A stretch of DNA of 64,000 nucleotides from Arachis hypogaea (taxonomy: Eukaryota > Streptophyta > Magnoliopsida > Fabales > Fabaceae), in contig NC_092038.1 in NCBI RefSeq assembly GCF_003086295.3, forward strand, positions 97,805,837-97,869,836, given 5' to 3'. Below are positions 1 through 12,899 of the stretch, in pieces. Each line of letters begins with the position of its first letter. The stretch's first letter is position 1. The notes beneath the pieces were generated by a model. It was not told the DNA's origin. It saw nothing but the letters and a program-made list of their open reading frames with translations, and did no database searches. The position numbers were made by a program, and so were the translations under genes.

Positions 1-275
1 TCTAGCTCCTTTCGTCTTCTTACTTCTTTTTACAACTCTCGTTTTGCTTCCCGTTGTCGTTCAGCCTCGTGTTCGAGCTGTTGCATTCAATTCCCTGGCC
101 ATGAACCAGGTCCAGGATCTCAGTTGTATGAGATCAGTCCTCATCCTCGGGATGGTGGACCTCAGAATGGATTCTCCTTGGTCGAGGATTTTCTGAGTTC
201 CCTCCCCATGAGGTCCTTGGTGTGGTGGTGGAGGAGAGGTTTTGGCCTTCTGGCTAAGCTTCTTGCTCAAAGAGA
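1..275 (-). mobile_element. Gypsy gag fragment, copy 1
   Basis: About 260 bases match 1671-1938 almost base for base. Read on the minus strand, both copies encode a charged, Glu/Arg-rich coiled-coil stretch (…QQLEHEAERQREAERELQK…) typical of the region ahead of the gag domain in Tat-type Ty3/Gypsy elements. The match ends near 262, after which copy 1 runs into unrelated sequence. The plus-strand frames over this stretch are antisense shadows. Confidence 0.6.
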
Positions 276-1588
276 TGTGCTATTTTATCAATCAGATATT
301 TTCAAAAATGGTTGAGTTGAATAACAGGAAACTAAAATAGAGAATTTAATTAATTTTAAATAAAAGCCTTGACTGGGAGTAGATTAGTTGGAAGCCCTAT
401 TCTTGTTGAAGTACTCTCAAGATTAATTAATAATTAAAGATTGCTCTGTTTAGTTACACCTTACTAGGTAAGGAGAGTCAAACAAGTTAGATTGCTATTT
501 CTATTCACAAGTCCCAATCCGCTCACTGAAAAGGATTTATGTCAGTGACTAGAGGGCATTCCAACAATGAGCCCAATTACAATTTCTCCTTTAAGTACCC
601 CAACTCAAGGGTTCCTTTCAATCAACTCCCCATCAAGTAAGGGAACTACTCGCTCATTGTGAACATAGAACTCATAACATAGGAAAGGTAATTAAAAAGA
701 GACATGATAAATAATAATGAACAGGATTAATTAAAAATAAAAATAATCTATATTAATAACTTGCAAAAATAAGCCAATGTCAACTCTAGGGGGATTAAGA
801 ACATGGAAGAATAAGTAAAAAGCAAATAGCAAAGTATAATGACTAGTACCGGAGGTGGCCTCTTCTCCAAAGCTAAAAAGCAAAGTCTCCCAAAAATCCT
901 AATTATAAATGTCAAGTGATTGAAGAAACCTAGGGGAGGAGTAAATCCAGATCCAAAACTAAAAATTGTGTAGATTGAATTGTGTCCCTCATTTCTGCAT
1001 GTTCCCTGACTCTAATCTGTAATTCCGGGCCGAAAACTGGGTTGAAATTTGGCCCAGAAACTCTGCCAGCGACTTCTAAAATTCTACAGATTACGCACGT
1101 CACGCGGACGCGTCATTCACGCAAACGCGTCATTCGGCGTTTTGCTTTCCCATGCGGGCGCGTTGTCCATGCCTCCGCGTCGCTTCTGCTTTTCCAATCC
1201 ATGCGTCCGCGTCACTCATGCTGGCGCGTCACTGCGAATTCCTCTCTTCCACGCGGTCGCGTCGCTGACGCGTACGCGTCACTTCTCGCTGGTCATCTCC
1301 TCAATTTCTTGTATTCCTTCCATTTTTGCAAGCTTCCTTCCCAATCTCTCACTCATTCATGCCCTATAAAGCCTGAAACACTTAACACATAGATCACGAC
1401 ATCGAATGGAATAAAGGGGGGTTAAAATACCTACTTAAAGGTCTCCAGGAAGTAAGCTTTCAATCAAGTAATAATTTTAGGAAGGAAATATAAATGCATG
1501 CTAATTATATGAATAAGTGGGTAAAGACCATGATAAAATCACACAATTAAACACATTATAAACCATAAAATAGTAGTTTATCACAGAT
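276..1588 (-). mobile_element. LTR-like segment inserted in Gypsy gag
   Basis: This block separates the two gag copies. On the minus strand it starts TGATAAACTACTATTTTATGG, close to the start of the LTR at 15715 (TGATAAACCCCATTTTTAGG), and it carries a cluster of CGCGT/ACGCG motifs (1088-1290) like that LTR. I infer a solo LTR or LTR remnant of about 1.3 kb in minus orientation. The plus-left end near 276 is uncertain and I could not show a clean 5-bp target duplication. Confidence 0.5.
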
Positions 1589-1984
1589 CTTCTCCTTCTA
1601 TGGGACTTTCATCATGTTCCGCCCGATTATTCCTCCTTTGTAGATCAGCTTCTAGTTTTCGGAGCTTGTCTTCTAGCTCCTTTCGTCATCTTACTTCTTT
1701 TTGCAACTCTCGTTCTGCTTCCCGTTGTCGTTCAGCCTCGTGTTCGAGCTGTTGCATTCGATTCTCTGGCCATGAACCAGGTCCAGGATCTCAGTTGTAT
1801 AAGATCGGTCCTCATCCTCAGGATGGTGGACCTCAGAATGGATTCTCCTTGGTCGAGGATTTTCTGAGTTCCCTCCCCATGAGGTCCTTAGTGTGGTGGT
1901 GGAGGAGAGGTTTTGGCCTTCTGGCTAAGCTTCTTGCTCTGATTTATATGACGTGTGGCCGTCCTCATACTCATGATTCGCCAT
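1589..1984 (-). pseudogene. Gypsy gag N-terminal remnant, copy 2
   Basis: The minus-strand ATG at 1984-1982 begins MANHEYEDGHTSYKSEQEA and then meets TAG, so the frame is already broken. Downstream the coiled-coil stretch QQLEHEAERQREAERELQK is recognisable, with another stop inside it. The ATG lies just downstream of an LTR (2026-2523) and a primer-binding-site-like sequence, the normal position of gag. It is cut at 1588 by the LTR-like insertion. No product is expected. Confidence 0.6.
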
Positions 1985-2009
1985 TTATCAAGGGGTGAAT
2001 TCCAGGTGC

Positions 2010-2025
2010 CCGACAACGGTGCTTA
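2010..2025 (-). other. Primer-binding site, tRNA-Asp-like
   Basis: On the minus strand, right after the LTR, the sequence reads AAGCACCGTTGTCGGG. This matches the form TGGCGCCGTTGCCGGGG, the complement of the 3' end of plant tRNA-Asp, with a few changes. Position and sequence support a Ty3/Gypsy 5' LTR and PBS. Confidence 0.5.
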
Positions 2026-2523
2026 TGTTCCAAATTTACCTAAAACGTTGGTTTAGGCCTGGACGTGAGGTCTAAATCCCTGGATGTGGTGGTGTCTGAC
2101 CTCTTTGGAGTCGAGATGCCCCCTCTTAGAGTTCCTCGTGAGTAGGTATGGGTAGTACCTGCAAAAAACTCTATTGTTTAAGTTAGCAATGGCTTTAAGC
2201 AGGTTTTTAATAGATTAGAACGTGAGTTATACCTGGAAGTTCCAATATATTTATAGTAGAGCTGCTAACTACCTTTGTTGGAGTAGTTCTATCTTTTTTG
2301 ATAGATAACTATTCCTTTTATCTTAGGAGCCTGTTAAGATCTCCCTTCTAAATATAGTGGAGAAATATCAAAAGGCAATTACTCGTTAGATCGAGTAGAG
2401 CTGTACCTCTTTGTTGATATCCGACTTCTTTAAGAGGTTGGATTTTATCGTAAAAGGCCATTTATTAGTGGGTCTTTTATCGTATTGGACTTGGCTTTTA
2501 TTTATTGAGTTAGAGTATTAACA
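2026..2523 (-). repeat. 498-bp LTR of Tat-like Gypsy
   Basis: On the minus strand it begins TGTTAATACTCTAACTC and ends TTTAGGTAAATTTGGAACA, so it has TG…CA ends and is followed by PBS and gag. The end region resembles the LTR end at about 50640-50783 (shared CTCACGAGGAACTC and TTTTAGGTAA), so both belong to related elements. No partner LTR with matching ends is visible in the window. Confidence 0.6.
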
Positions 2524-2988
2524 AATGTCATGATTGATGATTCTAGATGAGTTGAATTTTGTTAACTTCTTCATCATAAGAAATTCATTTCGAACTTGTT
2601 TTTAGCTTCGTTTGGCATATTGAATTAAATATTGAAAAATTAACACTTCTTTTTTCTTTGAGATGTTTAAAATATGCATTCTTTTTGTTTGTAAAATTAA
2701 AATGATATATTTTTAATTTATTTGACCAAAATACTTTTTAATAATGATCATAATTATATTTATAAATTAGTAATAATTATTCGGTTGAAAATAATAATAA
2801 AAAAATAATTTTTTAATATTTTATCATTAATTATGAAATATATAACTTTAAATTAAATATTTTGTAATAATTGAAAATATTTTATATTATGTGATAAAAT
2901 TTATTACATAATATATATCATATAATAATTTAAATCAACCAAATAGTTCTCACTAATTTATATTATTGAAGAGTATTTTAGTTAAGAA

Positions 2989-3145
2989 TTTAATTTTGCT
3001 GTATCGTTAATATAAAATAGTTTTACACATTCATCCAATTACGTAACGTTAAATAAGCAAAAGTAACTACATTTTATATTGACCACATTAATCATATCCA
3101 AAAGAAAGGATACGATTAGATAATGATATAAAGAGCATCAAAATT
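2989..3145. mobile_element. Small MITE, copy 1 (degenerate)
   Basis: It starts TTTAATTTTGCTGTATCG and ends GAGCATCAAAATT, imperfect inverted termini, with the same internal order as the better-preserved copy at 9758-9934 (ACGTAA, then an AAAAGAA…GGAT…GATT block). About 157 bp, no coding capacity. Confidence 0.55.
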
Positions 3146-3514
3146 GGCTCATCCTTAAACGCTCCTTGCTAAGTATGGAGTGCTGTACACCTTGTGAATT
3201 TATTAAATCTGAACTCTTTATTTATTATATTTTATTTGAATGGTCTAGATTAAAAAAGACAACCTGTTAATCAGGTTAATCATTTTTTTATAAGTTTTAG
3301 ATTTTTTTTGTAAATCTCAAATATTGGACTGAAATTAAAAATAAAAAATAGTATATAAATATTAAAAATAACATGTTTGCACACAAAAAAATTATTGGAC
3401 TTTAGAATTAAAATAAATAATACATAAAAAATAAGTTGAAAATTCATGTACTAAATTCAGAAAAAAAGATATATTAGAATCTTAAAAAAATAATATTAAA
3501 TATATATTATCTAT

Positions 3515-3690
3515 ATAATATTAAAATTTAAATAAATTTTGTTTTATGTGAAATAAAATTATAATATTAAATATAAACACAATGATAAAAAATTGTGTTA
3601 TATATATAATATTAAAATTTAAATAAATTTTATTTTATGTGAAATAAAATTATAATATTAAATATAAAGACAATGATAAAAAAATTTGTG

Positions 3691-3756
<66 letters not shown>

Positions 3757-3830
3757 ATTTTGTGTGAAACAAAATTAAAACATTAAATATGAATAAAATG
3801 ATAAAAAATTTTGTATTATATAAATTTAAT
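3515..3830. repeat. About 90-bp tandem repeat with (TA)n tract
   Basis: The motif ATAATATTAAAATTTAAATA begins units at 3515 and 3606. A third, more divergent unit follows the TA run at 3692-3751. The units share …TTTTATGTGAAATAAAATTATAATATTAAATATAAA. The TA run is an ordinary length-variable microsatellite. Confidence 0.7.
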
Positions 3831-4599
3831 TAAAAAGAACATATATACAACATAAAAAGCAAACAAACATATAATAATTTTATTTTGTGCAAAACAAAAA
3901 TTTATATAAAAAATATTTATATCATTTTTTATTAACAATTTTTTATTGAAATATGTTATTTTATTATATTTATAATATATTATTTTGGATAATTATATTA
4001 TTTTAGTTAATATATATTATTTAAAAAAATATTTAAAATTTATTATTTTGTATTAAGAATATTATTAAAAATATATTATTAATTTTTTTAAAATAATATT
4101 TTTTTATTTGGTTCAAACACTATGACAATAAAAAATTTTAGGTAACTGCATCTACTCAATAAATGTTATATTCATTTATTTCTATATTGCATGTAAAATA
4201 AATAATTAATGTTTGAAAAAAGTTAATAAAAGAAAGAAGTATTTTTTTTACCAACTCTTGGATAAAAACTATGTCATTTGAACTATAACTCGTTGATAAA
4301 GAAAGAAATATTCTTAATTATATATTAAATAGAATAATTATTTATTAGGCTCATTCTTATACAAATAAAATTTTTTTCTTAATTTTATTTCTATAATATT
4401 TTATACCAATTAACTTTAAAATTTAATTATTTTTTGAATAAATTAATAAAAAAATAATACAAATAATTGTTTAAATATAATTGTATTTTAATTTTTCATT
4501 TTATTATGTACAATTTGAGCATAATTTGAAATAAAAGATAATAAACTTGTTGTATCTGCTATCTATTTTGTGCTTTGACTATGTTGTCATCTGAGAATC

Positions 4600-4770
4600 A
4601 TGGCGCCTTCATGGAGATCGGGTTCTTCTACAGAATCGATTTTGCGTTTGGAGTTAGCCAACCAGCAGCACGACAGACATGCGTCTTCCTTTTCTATGGC
4701 AGCAATTTTTTTTCGGACTTTGAAGGTCATTTATGATAGAAGTGGAATGTGGTGTGTTCAAGAGCGTTAA
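4600..4770 (+). CDS. Short ORF of unknown function, 56 codons
   Basis: An ATG at 4600 opens a 56-codon frame ending in TAA at 4768-4770. The stretch has a more balanced base composition than its AT-rich surroundings. The start is MAPSWRSGSSTESILR and the frame holds no domain I recognise. It could be the remnant of an exon or of a transposon leader. I see no partner exons. Weak call, listed because of the composition contrast. Confidence 0.15.
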   Translation: MAPSWRSGSSTESILRLELANQQHDRHASSFSMAAIFFRTLKVIYDRSGMWCVQER

Positions 4771-5610
4771 AATCTGTGACTAGTCAGAACGATAATGGAA
4801 GTACCTGCCAACAAATAAAACAGTGAAAATGCTTGAAAACATCACATCGACAATAACAGAGTAATGGAGGATTCAATCAAATTTTTCTGAGTATTTTTGT
4901 GGTGTAAAGGTCGTCCGTGTGTTAAATGGGGGAATTAGTATTTTTGTTAGTGTCGGTTTGTTTGTTCAACCCATGACAAAAAAAAATAATAACAATAATA
5001 AATAAATTTAGTTTACCTGATAACTTTTAAAGAGTGTTGCACTCCCTACTTTATGTGGAATGCACTAGCTTTCACCATCAAAATTAAACTCTTTAATTAA
5101 ATAGACTAAAAAATATATTTTTTTAATCTTTGTAAAGAAGGGGAGTCCTATTTCTAAATAGAAGGGGGTGTCATTTTAATGTCTTGAAAAAAATGATAGT
5201 TTCATTTTCTCTTAAAATAATATACTGTTAGTCTATTTGACCAAAATATGAAAATACATAACAAATAACAATATAATTATATTTATAAATTAGAGATAAT
5301 TGTTTGATTCAGCAGTTTTGTTTCTTCTTCCCACAAATTTAAGAGCCTATGTAAAAGGAACTAAGGAAGTACCTTTGTCCATTGAATGGATTTGCACTCG
5401 AGATGAAATAGTTTTAAAAAAAACCACTGAATTAATTTCATGTACATTCTAGACAGTGTAACTAAATTGATTATATAATTTGCTAATTCGTTCACAAGCA
5501 CTCTACATGTATTTACGAAACAAAAGTTCAAATGAACAGTTAAACATTGCGCATATGCGAAAAGAATTTCATCTGTCCTTTCATGTAAATGCAGAAGAAA
5601 CAGCGTGGAA

Positions 5611-7094
5611 CTACTTGTATTTGTACAGCTTGCGTTCGAGGCGCAAATCAGGTTGCCACCATTGGTGAATCCCATGGGCTTCTCGGAAATCACGTGCAGG
5701 CATAACATTAACTGTCATAGAAGCCGAAGGAATGAGGTGCAGGGCTTCAGATTCCTTCCCAAACGCACTCATCACTAATCCACCAAGCGAGTTTTGAGTC
5801 GCTAACCTTTCAATGAATCCGGCTCCAATGTCCTCCATCTTTCTTCTGTGCTCGAAGTATCCAATATACTCTGAGCATATATGGTCCGATGGATTCACAA
5901 ATAAACCTGGGACCCAAGCAGCCAAAGCATCAAATGATGCAACACACAGATCCTTCTGCTGCTGCGGCTGCTTGCCCTGTTGCAGCTGCTGCTGCGGCGG
6001 CGGCTGCTGCTGCTGCTGCTTGGCTTTCATGGCTAGGGTGAGTCCAGCTGTTATCACACTGCCAGCAAATCGAATCCCATGTTTCACTCTCTCATCCTTA
6101 ATTCTCTCTATTGGAGCAGATACAAAGGGTGGGTTGAAAAGAAAAGATTCAACAAACGTGCCGGTCTGAGCCAAGGTTTTGCCAGTAAGCAATGCCATTG
6201 CTGATCCTAAGGAATGTCCAGCCAACCAAACATTCGAATCACCTACAGTTGCTACCATATTTCGAACAGCATTCAGAGCTATGGTAGAGCGAGAAGTTTG
6301 ATGAAGACCTTGTTGGATAAAGTGGATATCCAGCTCAATGTCACGTGAAACCGAGTGCTGTTTGGTTAGAGTACCACGAAAGGCAATCACATAACGTGGA
6401 CTTCGGTATAAAGTGTCATTACGTGGAGACAATGGAGGTTTGAACTCAAAGATTGCACCAAAGATGGAAGAATCAACATCATCTACAAGTGGACGAAGCA
6501 ACTGAAAGTGGAAGAATGCCCACCAAGGCGGTGCAAGAGCATTTTGATCTTTGCGTTTTTCTTGCCGGTCCCTTTCTAGAATGTAAACAGCTTGGACCAA
6601 ACTAGCAGCAACTGACATTCGATGATGCGCGTTATCCCTGAATCAAAGAGTAGATATTGTGTATTAGCGAACCAGTTCCAAAATGAGAAATAAATGAAAA
6701 TTCTCAGTACAATGTTTAGCAATCAACTGGTATCCTCAGAATTTAAATTGAAGCGTCAGTTTCCCACTGTATTAAAGTTATAGCCCGATAGGCAAAAGGA
6801 ATTACCCGATTTTATGTCTCACAAGACTCCTAGTTGCCAACTTGAAACATATTATATTTTCTTGAACTTAGACTGTTATGCACAGTTAAGGCATATGATA
6901 TCCATGTCTGCTATTTAGAGGTGGTTAAAAGAACTAATAATCCAAGTACAGAAGTAGTGAAGAAAATAGAAACGTATCATCTAACTACAAAAACTTATAG
7001 GGAAAACACCAAAAGGGGAAAATTTATCTTACCATTGGACACAAGTCAAATGCAAGGGTCCTGAGAGATCAAAATTTTCCCTCTCGAAATCCAT
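5611..7094 (-). CDS. alpha/beta-hydrolase, At4g10955-like (GDSL esterase/lipase-named) protein
   Basis: Two exons, 7094-7033 and 6637-5611 (join 5611..6637, 7033..7094), encode 362 residues. The ATG at 7094 opens the conserved N-terminus MDFERENFDLSGPLHLT; the donor is CAATG|GTAAG and the acceptor TTCAG|GGATA, restoring a Trp codon (TG+G). The later in-frame ATG at 6618 would drop the conserved first exon. The lipase-class-3-like fold shows an FRGT block near residue 107 and the nucleophile elbow GHSLGS at 161-166 (Ser163). The family is annotated as putative lipases/esterases of unknown substrate. A Gln/Pro-rich low-complexity stretch lies at about 226-249, in place of a short linker; it is encoded by CAG/CTG-type repeats and is probably length-variable. 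No signal peptide or membrane segment is obvious. The gene appears intact and sits between AT-rich spacers. Confidence 0.93.
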
Positions 7095-7111
7095 TGCACC
7101 CTATACAACCC

Positions 7112-7880
7112 CTGCTGCCTTCCTTCTCAGTATCTTCAGAAATTGCCAAAAGGAAGAGGGTAAAAGAGGGAAGGACATGAATCAGTTTAAAGACAATCGG
7201 ATTCAGTGCATCGATGCATAGTTCATCTACAGCTAAAATGAAAAAATTATTTCTGTTGTTTCCGACCACAGTCAACATCTCAAAAGTCAATACTGTACAC
7301 CTGCATAACATACTGCCAAAATCTGCTTTCGTGACAATCTATACGAGCAAATTCCAAAAATTAGTATTTATTCTCATAAATCAACAAATTTTATAAACTA
7401 AACAAAATAACGTCGAATCCCTTCCTGACAAATGAAGCATGATGACAATCACGGAAAGCAATATTCGCGGTTAACTCTCCGAATTTTCAGAGAGCAGAAA
7501 GAAAACCGAACCACACAAGCCTCTGAGAATCTAGCCATGTCAATTTACTCGAAGGAGTGTTTTATTTAATTTAAACGTGACTTTCAAAACATAAAACTGA
7601 CATCCAAAGTGTGCTGATTAAATCTGAATAGAAGAAATCATATCAATTGTTTATGAACAGGAGAGACAAAAGAAGAACGATAAGGCCGGAGAATTCATGT
7701 GTCTATTCAGGAAGAGAATGAAAAGCGCATTCGAGATAAGAGATCGTGCAACTGGTTATGTTTGTGGTTTGAGATTTACATAGAATTTATAATTGCGTAT
7801 ACCAGAATTAAAATAAAAAGTAAACGAAAAGAGGAACGGAATGAGCAAGGGGTGAAAATAGAGAGGGAGAGAGTAGTTAC
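7112..7880 (-). other. Predicted 5'-UTR intron of the lipase-like gene
   Basis: A donor CTCAG|GTAACT at 7880 and an acceptor GCAGCAG|GGG at 7112 would join a purine-rich leader (about 7881-7990) to sequence 17 bases upstream of the ATG. The splice signals fit, but no transcript evidence is available. The open frames across 7069-7884 would then be intron or UTR. Confidence 0.4.
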
Positions 7881-9757
7881 CTGAGAAATGGAGAGGGAGA
7901 GTAAGAGGGTTGGAGCTAGATTAGTTGTATTGTTAGATGACTTAGATCTAGGCCTCTGGTATCGTCTTCCAAAGGAACGTTGTTTTGGTGTTTAGATTAG
8001 TTGAGCGACGTCGTATGGTGTAATTCCTCCCCTTAAGAGGGATCAGGGATCTGCCACACCCCACAGGTCCACATATTCCCGGCTTCAAAACATACGGTAT
8101 ATGCTTTTAAAGCTACACGTACAGTTATCAACCCCCAACGACACCTTTTTTTATTTAAACAAGTGTAATAATCTGTATTATACACGAAATAAAATTAAAA
8201 TTATAATTTTAAAATATTTTATTAAAATTATTTTAAATTATAATAATTTAATTAATAAACAAATAATATTATGTGCATTGTTTGTGTTTTTTAAATATAA
8301 TATTAAATGTATTAACTCGAATATAACTATTAAATATATAAAAATTATGTTTGAATTATGAATTCTCTAAATAAAATTATCTCGTTTAAAATATTTAAAT
8401 TATAATTTCAATCATAAATTATAATTATGATTTCAATTATAAATTATAATTATGATTTAAAAATATTTCTCTCATATAATGTTACATTTTTTCTCTACTT
8501 TACTATTAATATATTGATATTGTAAGTGTAAATTACATTATTTTACTGAATTTTAACTGAAAAAGAAAATAGTTACGTATTTTTATCATTTAATTTATTT
8601 AATACATCATGTGCTAACACTAACGATATTTTTTAAAAAATATATTGATAAAAATAGATATAATATAATTACAAATATAACATAAATAAATAAAATATAT
8701 AAATAAATACGAAATTAATATGTTTATTAATGTCTTTGTTAAATTTTATAAATTAGAGAATAAATTATGTATTTAGTTGCTTAGTGATCACATAGATGAT
8801 CAAGTAATTGGATTGTAAATTGATCTCATAGTGTGCATCTTATTTTTTATCTTTTTTGAATGAAAGCGAGAATTAAGAGAGTAAATAGTAATACATAAAA
8901 AAAAAATTGCACCACAATACATAATTATTACCAAAAGAAATATTCATATTAAAATTTTACATACTACAAATCATGAAGATCAATCACAATGTATTGGTCA
9001 CTTCTCTCTATTTTTAACCATGATATAAGTTTTTCTTTTCTAATCAAGAATCCAATAACATCTAATTGAAAAAAAATTGAATTAAAAGTACCAAATTAAA
9101 GATAAAAGAGTGAATAATATAAGAAATTATAACTTCGTATATGTATAAAATAAAGAGAATTTACTGATTTATTTTATGTTAAAAGATAAAACTAACAATA
9201 GTATATTAATAAAAGGATATACCTTTAAAAAAAGTCACAATACAATTTCAAATATTTTCATAAATAAACTGTTAAAATTTTTGTTATCGATAAAATGATG
9301 CTATTATACAATTTCTTGGCAAAACTTAAAATTAAAAGGAAAATAATTTTGTGTGGATTAATATAAATTAATTACGTACCAAATAAGTAGAATCGTTATT
9401 TATTTGTTTCAGTATATTAGCATGGGCAAGCAAATTAAGATGATTATCCGGAATTTTTACAATCATCGACTGTATGTACTATACGTAATTCCATCTTAAA
9501 AGATATTTTACACGTGTGTACAGTCAGAAGATATATTCCGCTTAATTTCTCAATCTCAAAATTTGAGAAGACATAGACCTTTCTTTCTACTAATTCATTC
9601 TCAAATATTTTTGTCAAATAATTCTTGATATTGCAAAATAAATTAAATATAAAAGCTATTAGTGTTTACAAAACTATTAAAAAGAATTGTCTTTGACTTG
9701 TAAAATGGTGTACTTATAAAATAAACTTAAAATATGAACTACAAATATTTATAAGAA

Positions 9758-9934
9758 TTTAATTTTGATGCACTGACAATATAAAGTAGTTTTACACGTG
9801 CATCTGATTACGTAATGACACATCAATAAAAATAAATACTTTTCACATTGACCGCGTGAATGGTCATCCAAAAGAACGGATGTGATTGCACAACTATGTA
9901 AAACGCTTTACACTATCAGTGTATCAAAATTAAA
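9758..9934. mobile_element. MITE, 177 bp
   Basis: The left end TTTAATTTTGATGCACTGAC is the inverted counterpart of the right end …GTGTATCAAAATTAAA, with similarity extending inwards about 30 bp (AGTTTTACACGTG / GCGTTTTACATAG). It has no ORF. It is the same family as 2989-3145 and a common type in legume intergenic DNA. I did not resolve the target duplication (possibly TAA/TTA). Confidence 0.7.
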
Positions 9935-10505
9935 CTCTATTTATAAATTGAATTTAGCATTACTTGAAAAAAATTTAGTAAATGAATCAACTAATCTTAT
10001 CATCTATAGAACTATTTCTATGTAAACCGTCTTGCTCTTGTCAAACTTAAATGAGATTTTCTATAGCCTTATAATTTTTGTCTTTATTTTCCATACTTTC
10101 TCTTTGTATAATCTACTATAGGTGATACTATTGATAGGATCGTAGTCAATAGTCATTAAGTATGAAAAAAAATAGAATAAAGACTATATGAAAATTATAA
10201 ATTTTTTAAATGATAAACATGAAAGAAAATTTACTATTGCTTATTATATATACTAATAATATGTCAATAATTTTAAAAATTTACTAATAATACTAATAGT
10301 TTAAAGATAATTTTGCTATAGTTATAATAAATTTAGTTATTATTCTAAATAAATAAAATAAATAATATATTTGAAAACTAAAGAAAAAAGATTAGCGGTA
10401 ATTATGTTTGAAATATTCCCATATTTTTTTCATTTTTTTTCTTGTTATTCTTTCACTGTAATGTTAGATTAAGAAAATTTTAAATTTAAAATAAAATAAT
10501 AAATG

Positions 10506-10507
<2 letters not shown>

Positions 10508-10554
<47 letters not shown>
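10508..10554. repeat. (TA)n microsatellite
   Basis: An uninterrupted TA run of about 47 bases in AT-rich spacer. Confidence 0.9.
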
Positions 10555-10559
<5 letters not shown>

Positions 10560-11894
10560 ACTATATAGGAAGTCAATACACAAAGATACGTTATCGTAAT
10601 AAAATATCATATTATGAATTATTATATTTGTCAAGTAAAATTTTACGGTATTAAGTCTTAATACCATAATTGAGGTAATACCTAAAATTTTAATAAGTAA
10701 ATACCTAAAATAAGTTAATTAAATAACAATAATTAATACCTAAAATATTTGAAAGAAATTTTTAATAAATGTGAGAAATAAAATTAAAAAAAAATTATAA
10801 ATAATATTAGTGTTTAAATGAAAGAACTGAAAAAGAATAATAACTATAAGTAAAAATAATATTTTTGTTTTGAGAAAAAAATACATGAGAAATTGTTTAA
10901 TAATCTGTGCCATGTACATGATAATAAATTGTTCAATAATTTGTATTATGCATGTGATAAGGTTAAAATTATAATTTTAAATTATTTTATTGAAATTAAT
11001 TTGAATTGTAGTAATTTGATTAATAAAAAAGTAACATGTTATGCGTCTATTTTCTCTTAATCTAGTGTTATGTGTGTCAACTCTAATATAGTTATTAATC
11101 ATTTTTATTAATCTACTTTTTTTCTAAATTTATTATTTAAAATAACAATTATAAATATCAATAATTAAACAAATTATTATATTATTATTATTTACGTTTT
11201 ATTCCCAAAATTGAAAACATACTATTTCTTTTTTATTTAAAGTTTTTTTATTTATACTACCAGTATATATTAATTGATTAGTCAATATTTTTGTTATTCG
11301 TAGAATATATTTATTTATTTTGTTTAAATAATTTTAAATCTTTCTTTATAATATACATATATATATTAAATCACATATATTAATTATTTTTTAATTTTTT
11401 TTATTATAAATATCTTTTTTAGCCTACAATCATTCAATGATTTTGTTATTCCATTAATACCATCATACGTGTAATAATATTCATAAATCATACTAATTTT
11501 CGTATTTATATATATATATATATATATATTAATTGTTTGGTTAATAATTTTTTTATTTTTAGAAATATTTATTTTGTTAAATAATTCTAAATACTTCTTA
11601 TGTAGTTTATATATATATATATATTTATTTTTTAATTGTATGTAAATATATTTAAATTGTATATATTAATTATTTTTTATCATGATTAATTTTTTTTTAG
11701 CCTACAGTTATTCAATAAGTTTTTATTCTTTATTATTAATGTCATTATATGTGTAATTTTTATAAATTATAATAATTTTTTATTTATCTATACATATATA
11801 TTAATTTTGTTAAATAATTCTAAATATTTGTTTATATATATTAATTGTATATATAAAAATTTAAGTCACATATATTAATTATTTTTTTGTTATG

Positions 11895-11928
<34 letters not shown>

Positions 11929-12899
11929 TATTTTTTGTTCTACAAAAAGCAAAACCATGTATTGTGACTCTTTTTTCTTTTTCACGCCTTAATCTTAATT
12001 AATCAATTTTGTGTGTTCATAATATAATTAAACTTTTAATTATTCTAATTTATTGATGAATTACATTTCTCTTAATAATTGCATTACGAATTTGAAATAC
12101 AAAAAAAGGTGATACATATATCCAAAAAAGAAAACAAACTTAAAAATAAAAAAAATTCATATTAAAAAGTTTAAAAATAACATATCCAAAAGGAATAGTC
12201 ATAATATATAAATTGAAACAACAATTTAAACTTCTCTAAAACTAATTTAATCAGTTATCAATATTAAAACTAAATTATTTAAATAATATTTAATCTATTC
12301 TAATCTTTAGATACGTATAGATTAGAGTCATTCTCGTGACAACCAACTAAAATAAGATCATAAGATCTTAAAATCCGTACAAATTCAGACTATCTTCTTG
12401 TTAAAATTGTCAAATTAAATTGACTTTTATTCTCCTCAATGGCATTGAATTAGTGCACCAGAATGCCGGTAGTTTCTAAAAAAAATCACAATATGTTATA
12501 AAATTATTTTTAATACAAAAATTTTAAGAGAAAAAAATTTAAATATATTACCAATCTTTGAATTGCATCTTCAAGGTTGGCACAAAATTTTCAAAACTGA
12601 ACCTAAATTGAGAAAATTCAATCTCATTATATCCTCCACTTCGAATATTTTCGGACAAACATAGAAAACGTGGAGGGAATATGACTTGAACTTGACCTAC
12701 AAAGCTCCTTAGAAACAATTGCCCAATCAAAGAAGAATACCAGATTAAAAAAAAGAATGCTTTGATTCTTAGATTTAGACTCACTAACCACAAAGAAACA
12801 CTATATATAGTTTATAATAATAAAAAAATAATTATAAAAATTAATTATTGCAATATCAATTTACCACTATGAACGTTAGTATCTTATTTATAGCAATTA

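Larger units (their letters stand above)
2524..5360. other. AT-rich intergenic spacer
   Basis: No gene of family-level recognition. It contains a MITE (2989-3145), three tandem units of about 90 bp around a TA microsatellite (3515-3830) and one short ORF (4600-4770), listed separately. The rest is poly-A/poly-T-rich sequence. Confidence 0.7.

Noticed and set aside
5813..6169. 118-codon Cys-rich plus-strand frame
   Set aside because: Antisense of the Gln/Pro-rich tract of the lipase-like gene; the Cys run is complementary to CAG repeats.
12548..12793. 81-codon minus-strand frame with possible splice donor (GATTG|GTAATA) and downstream acceptor
   Set aside because: No recognisable domain; joining to the next candidate exon gives an early stop; AT-rich region. 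Possibly an old gene fragment, not supported.
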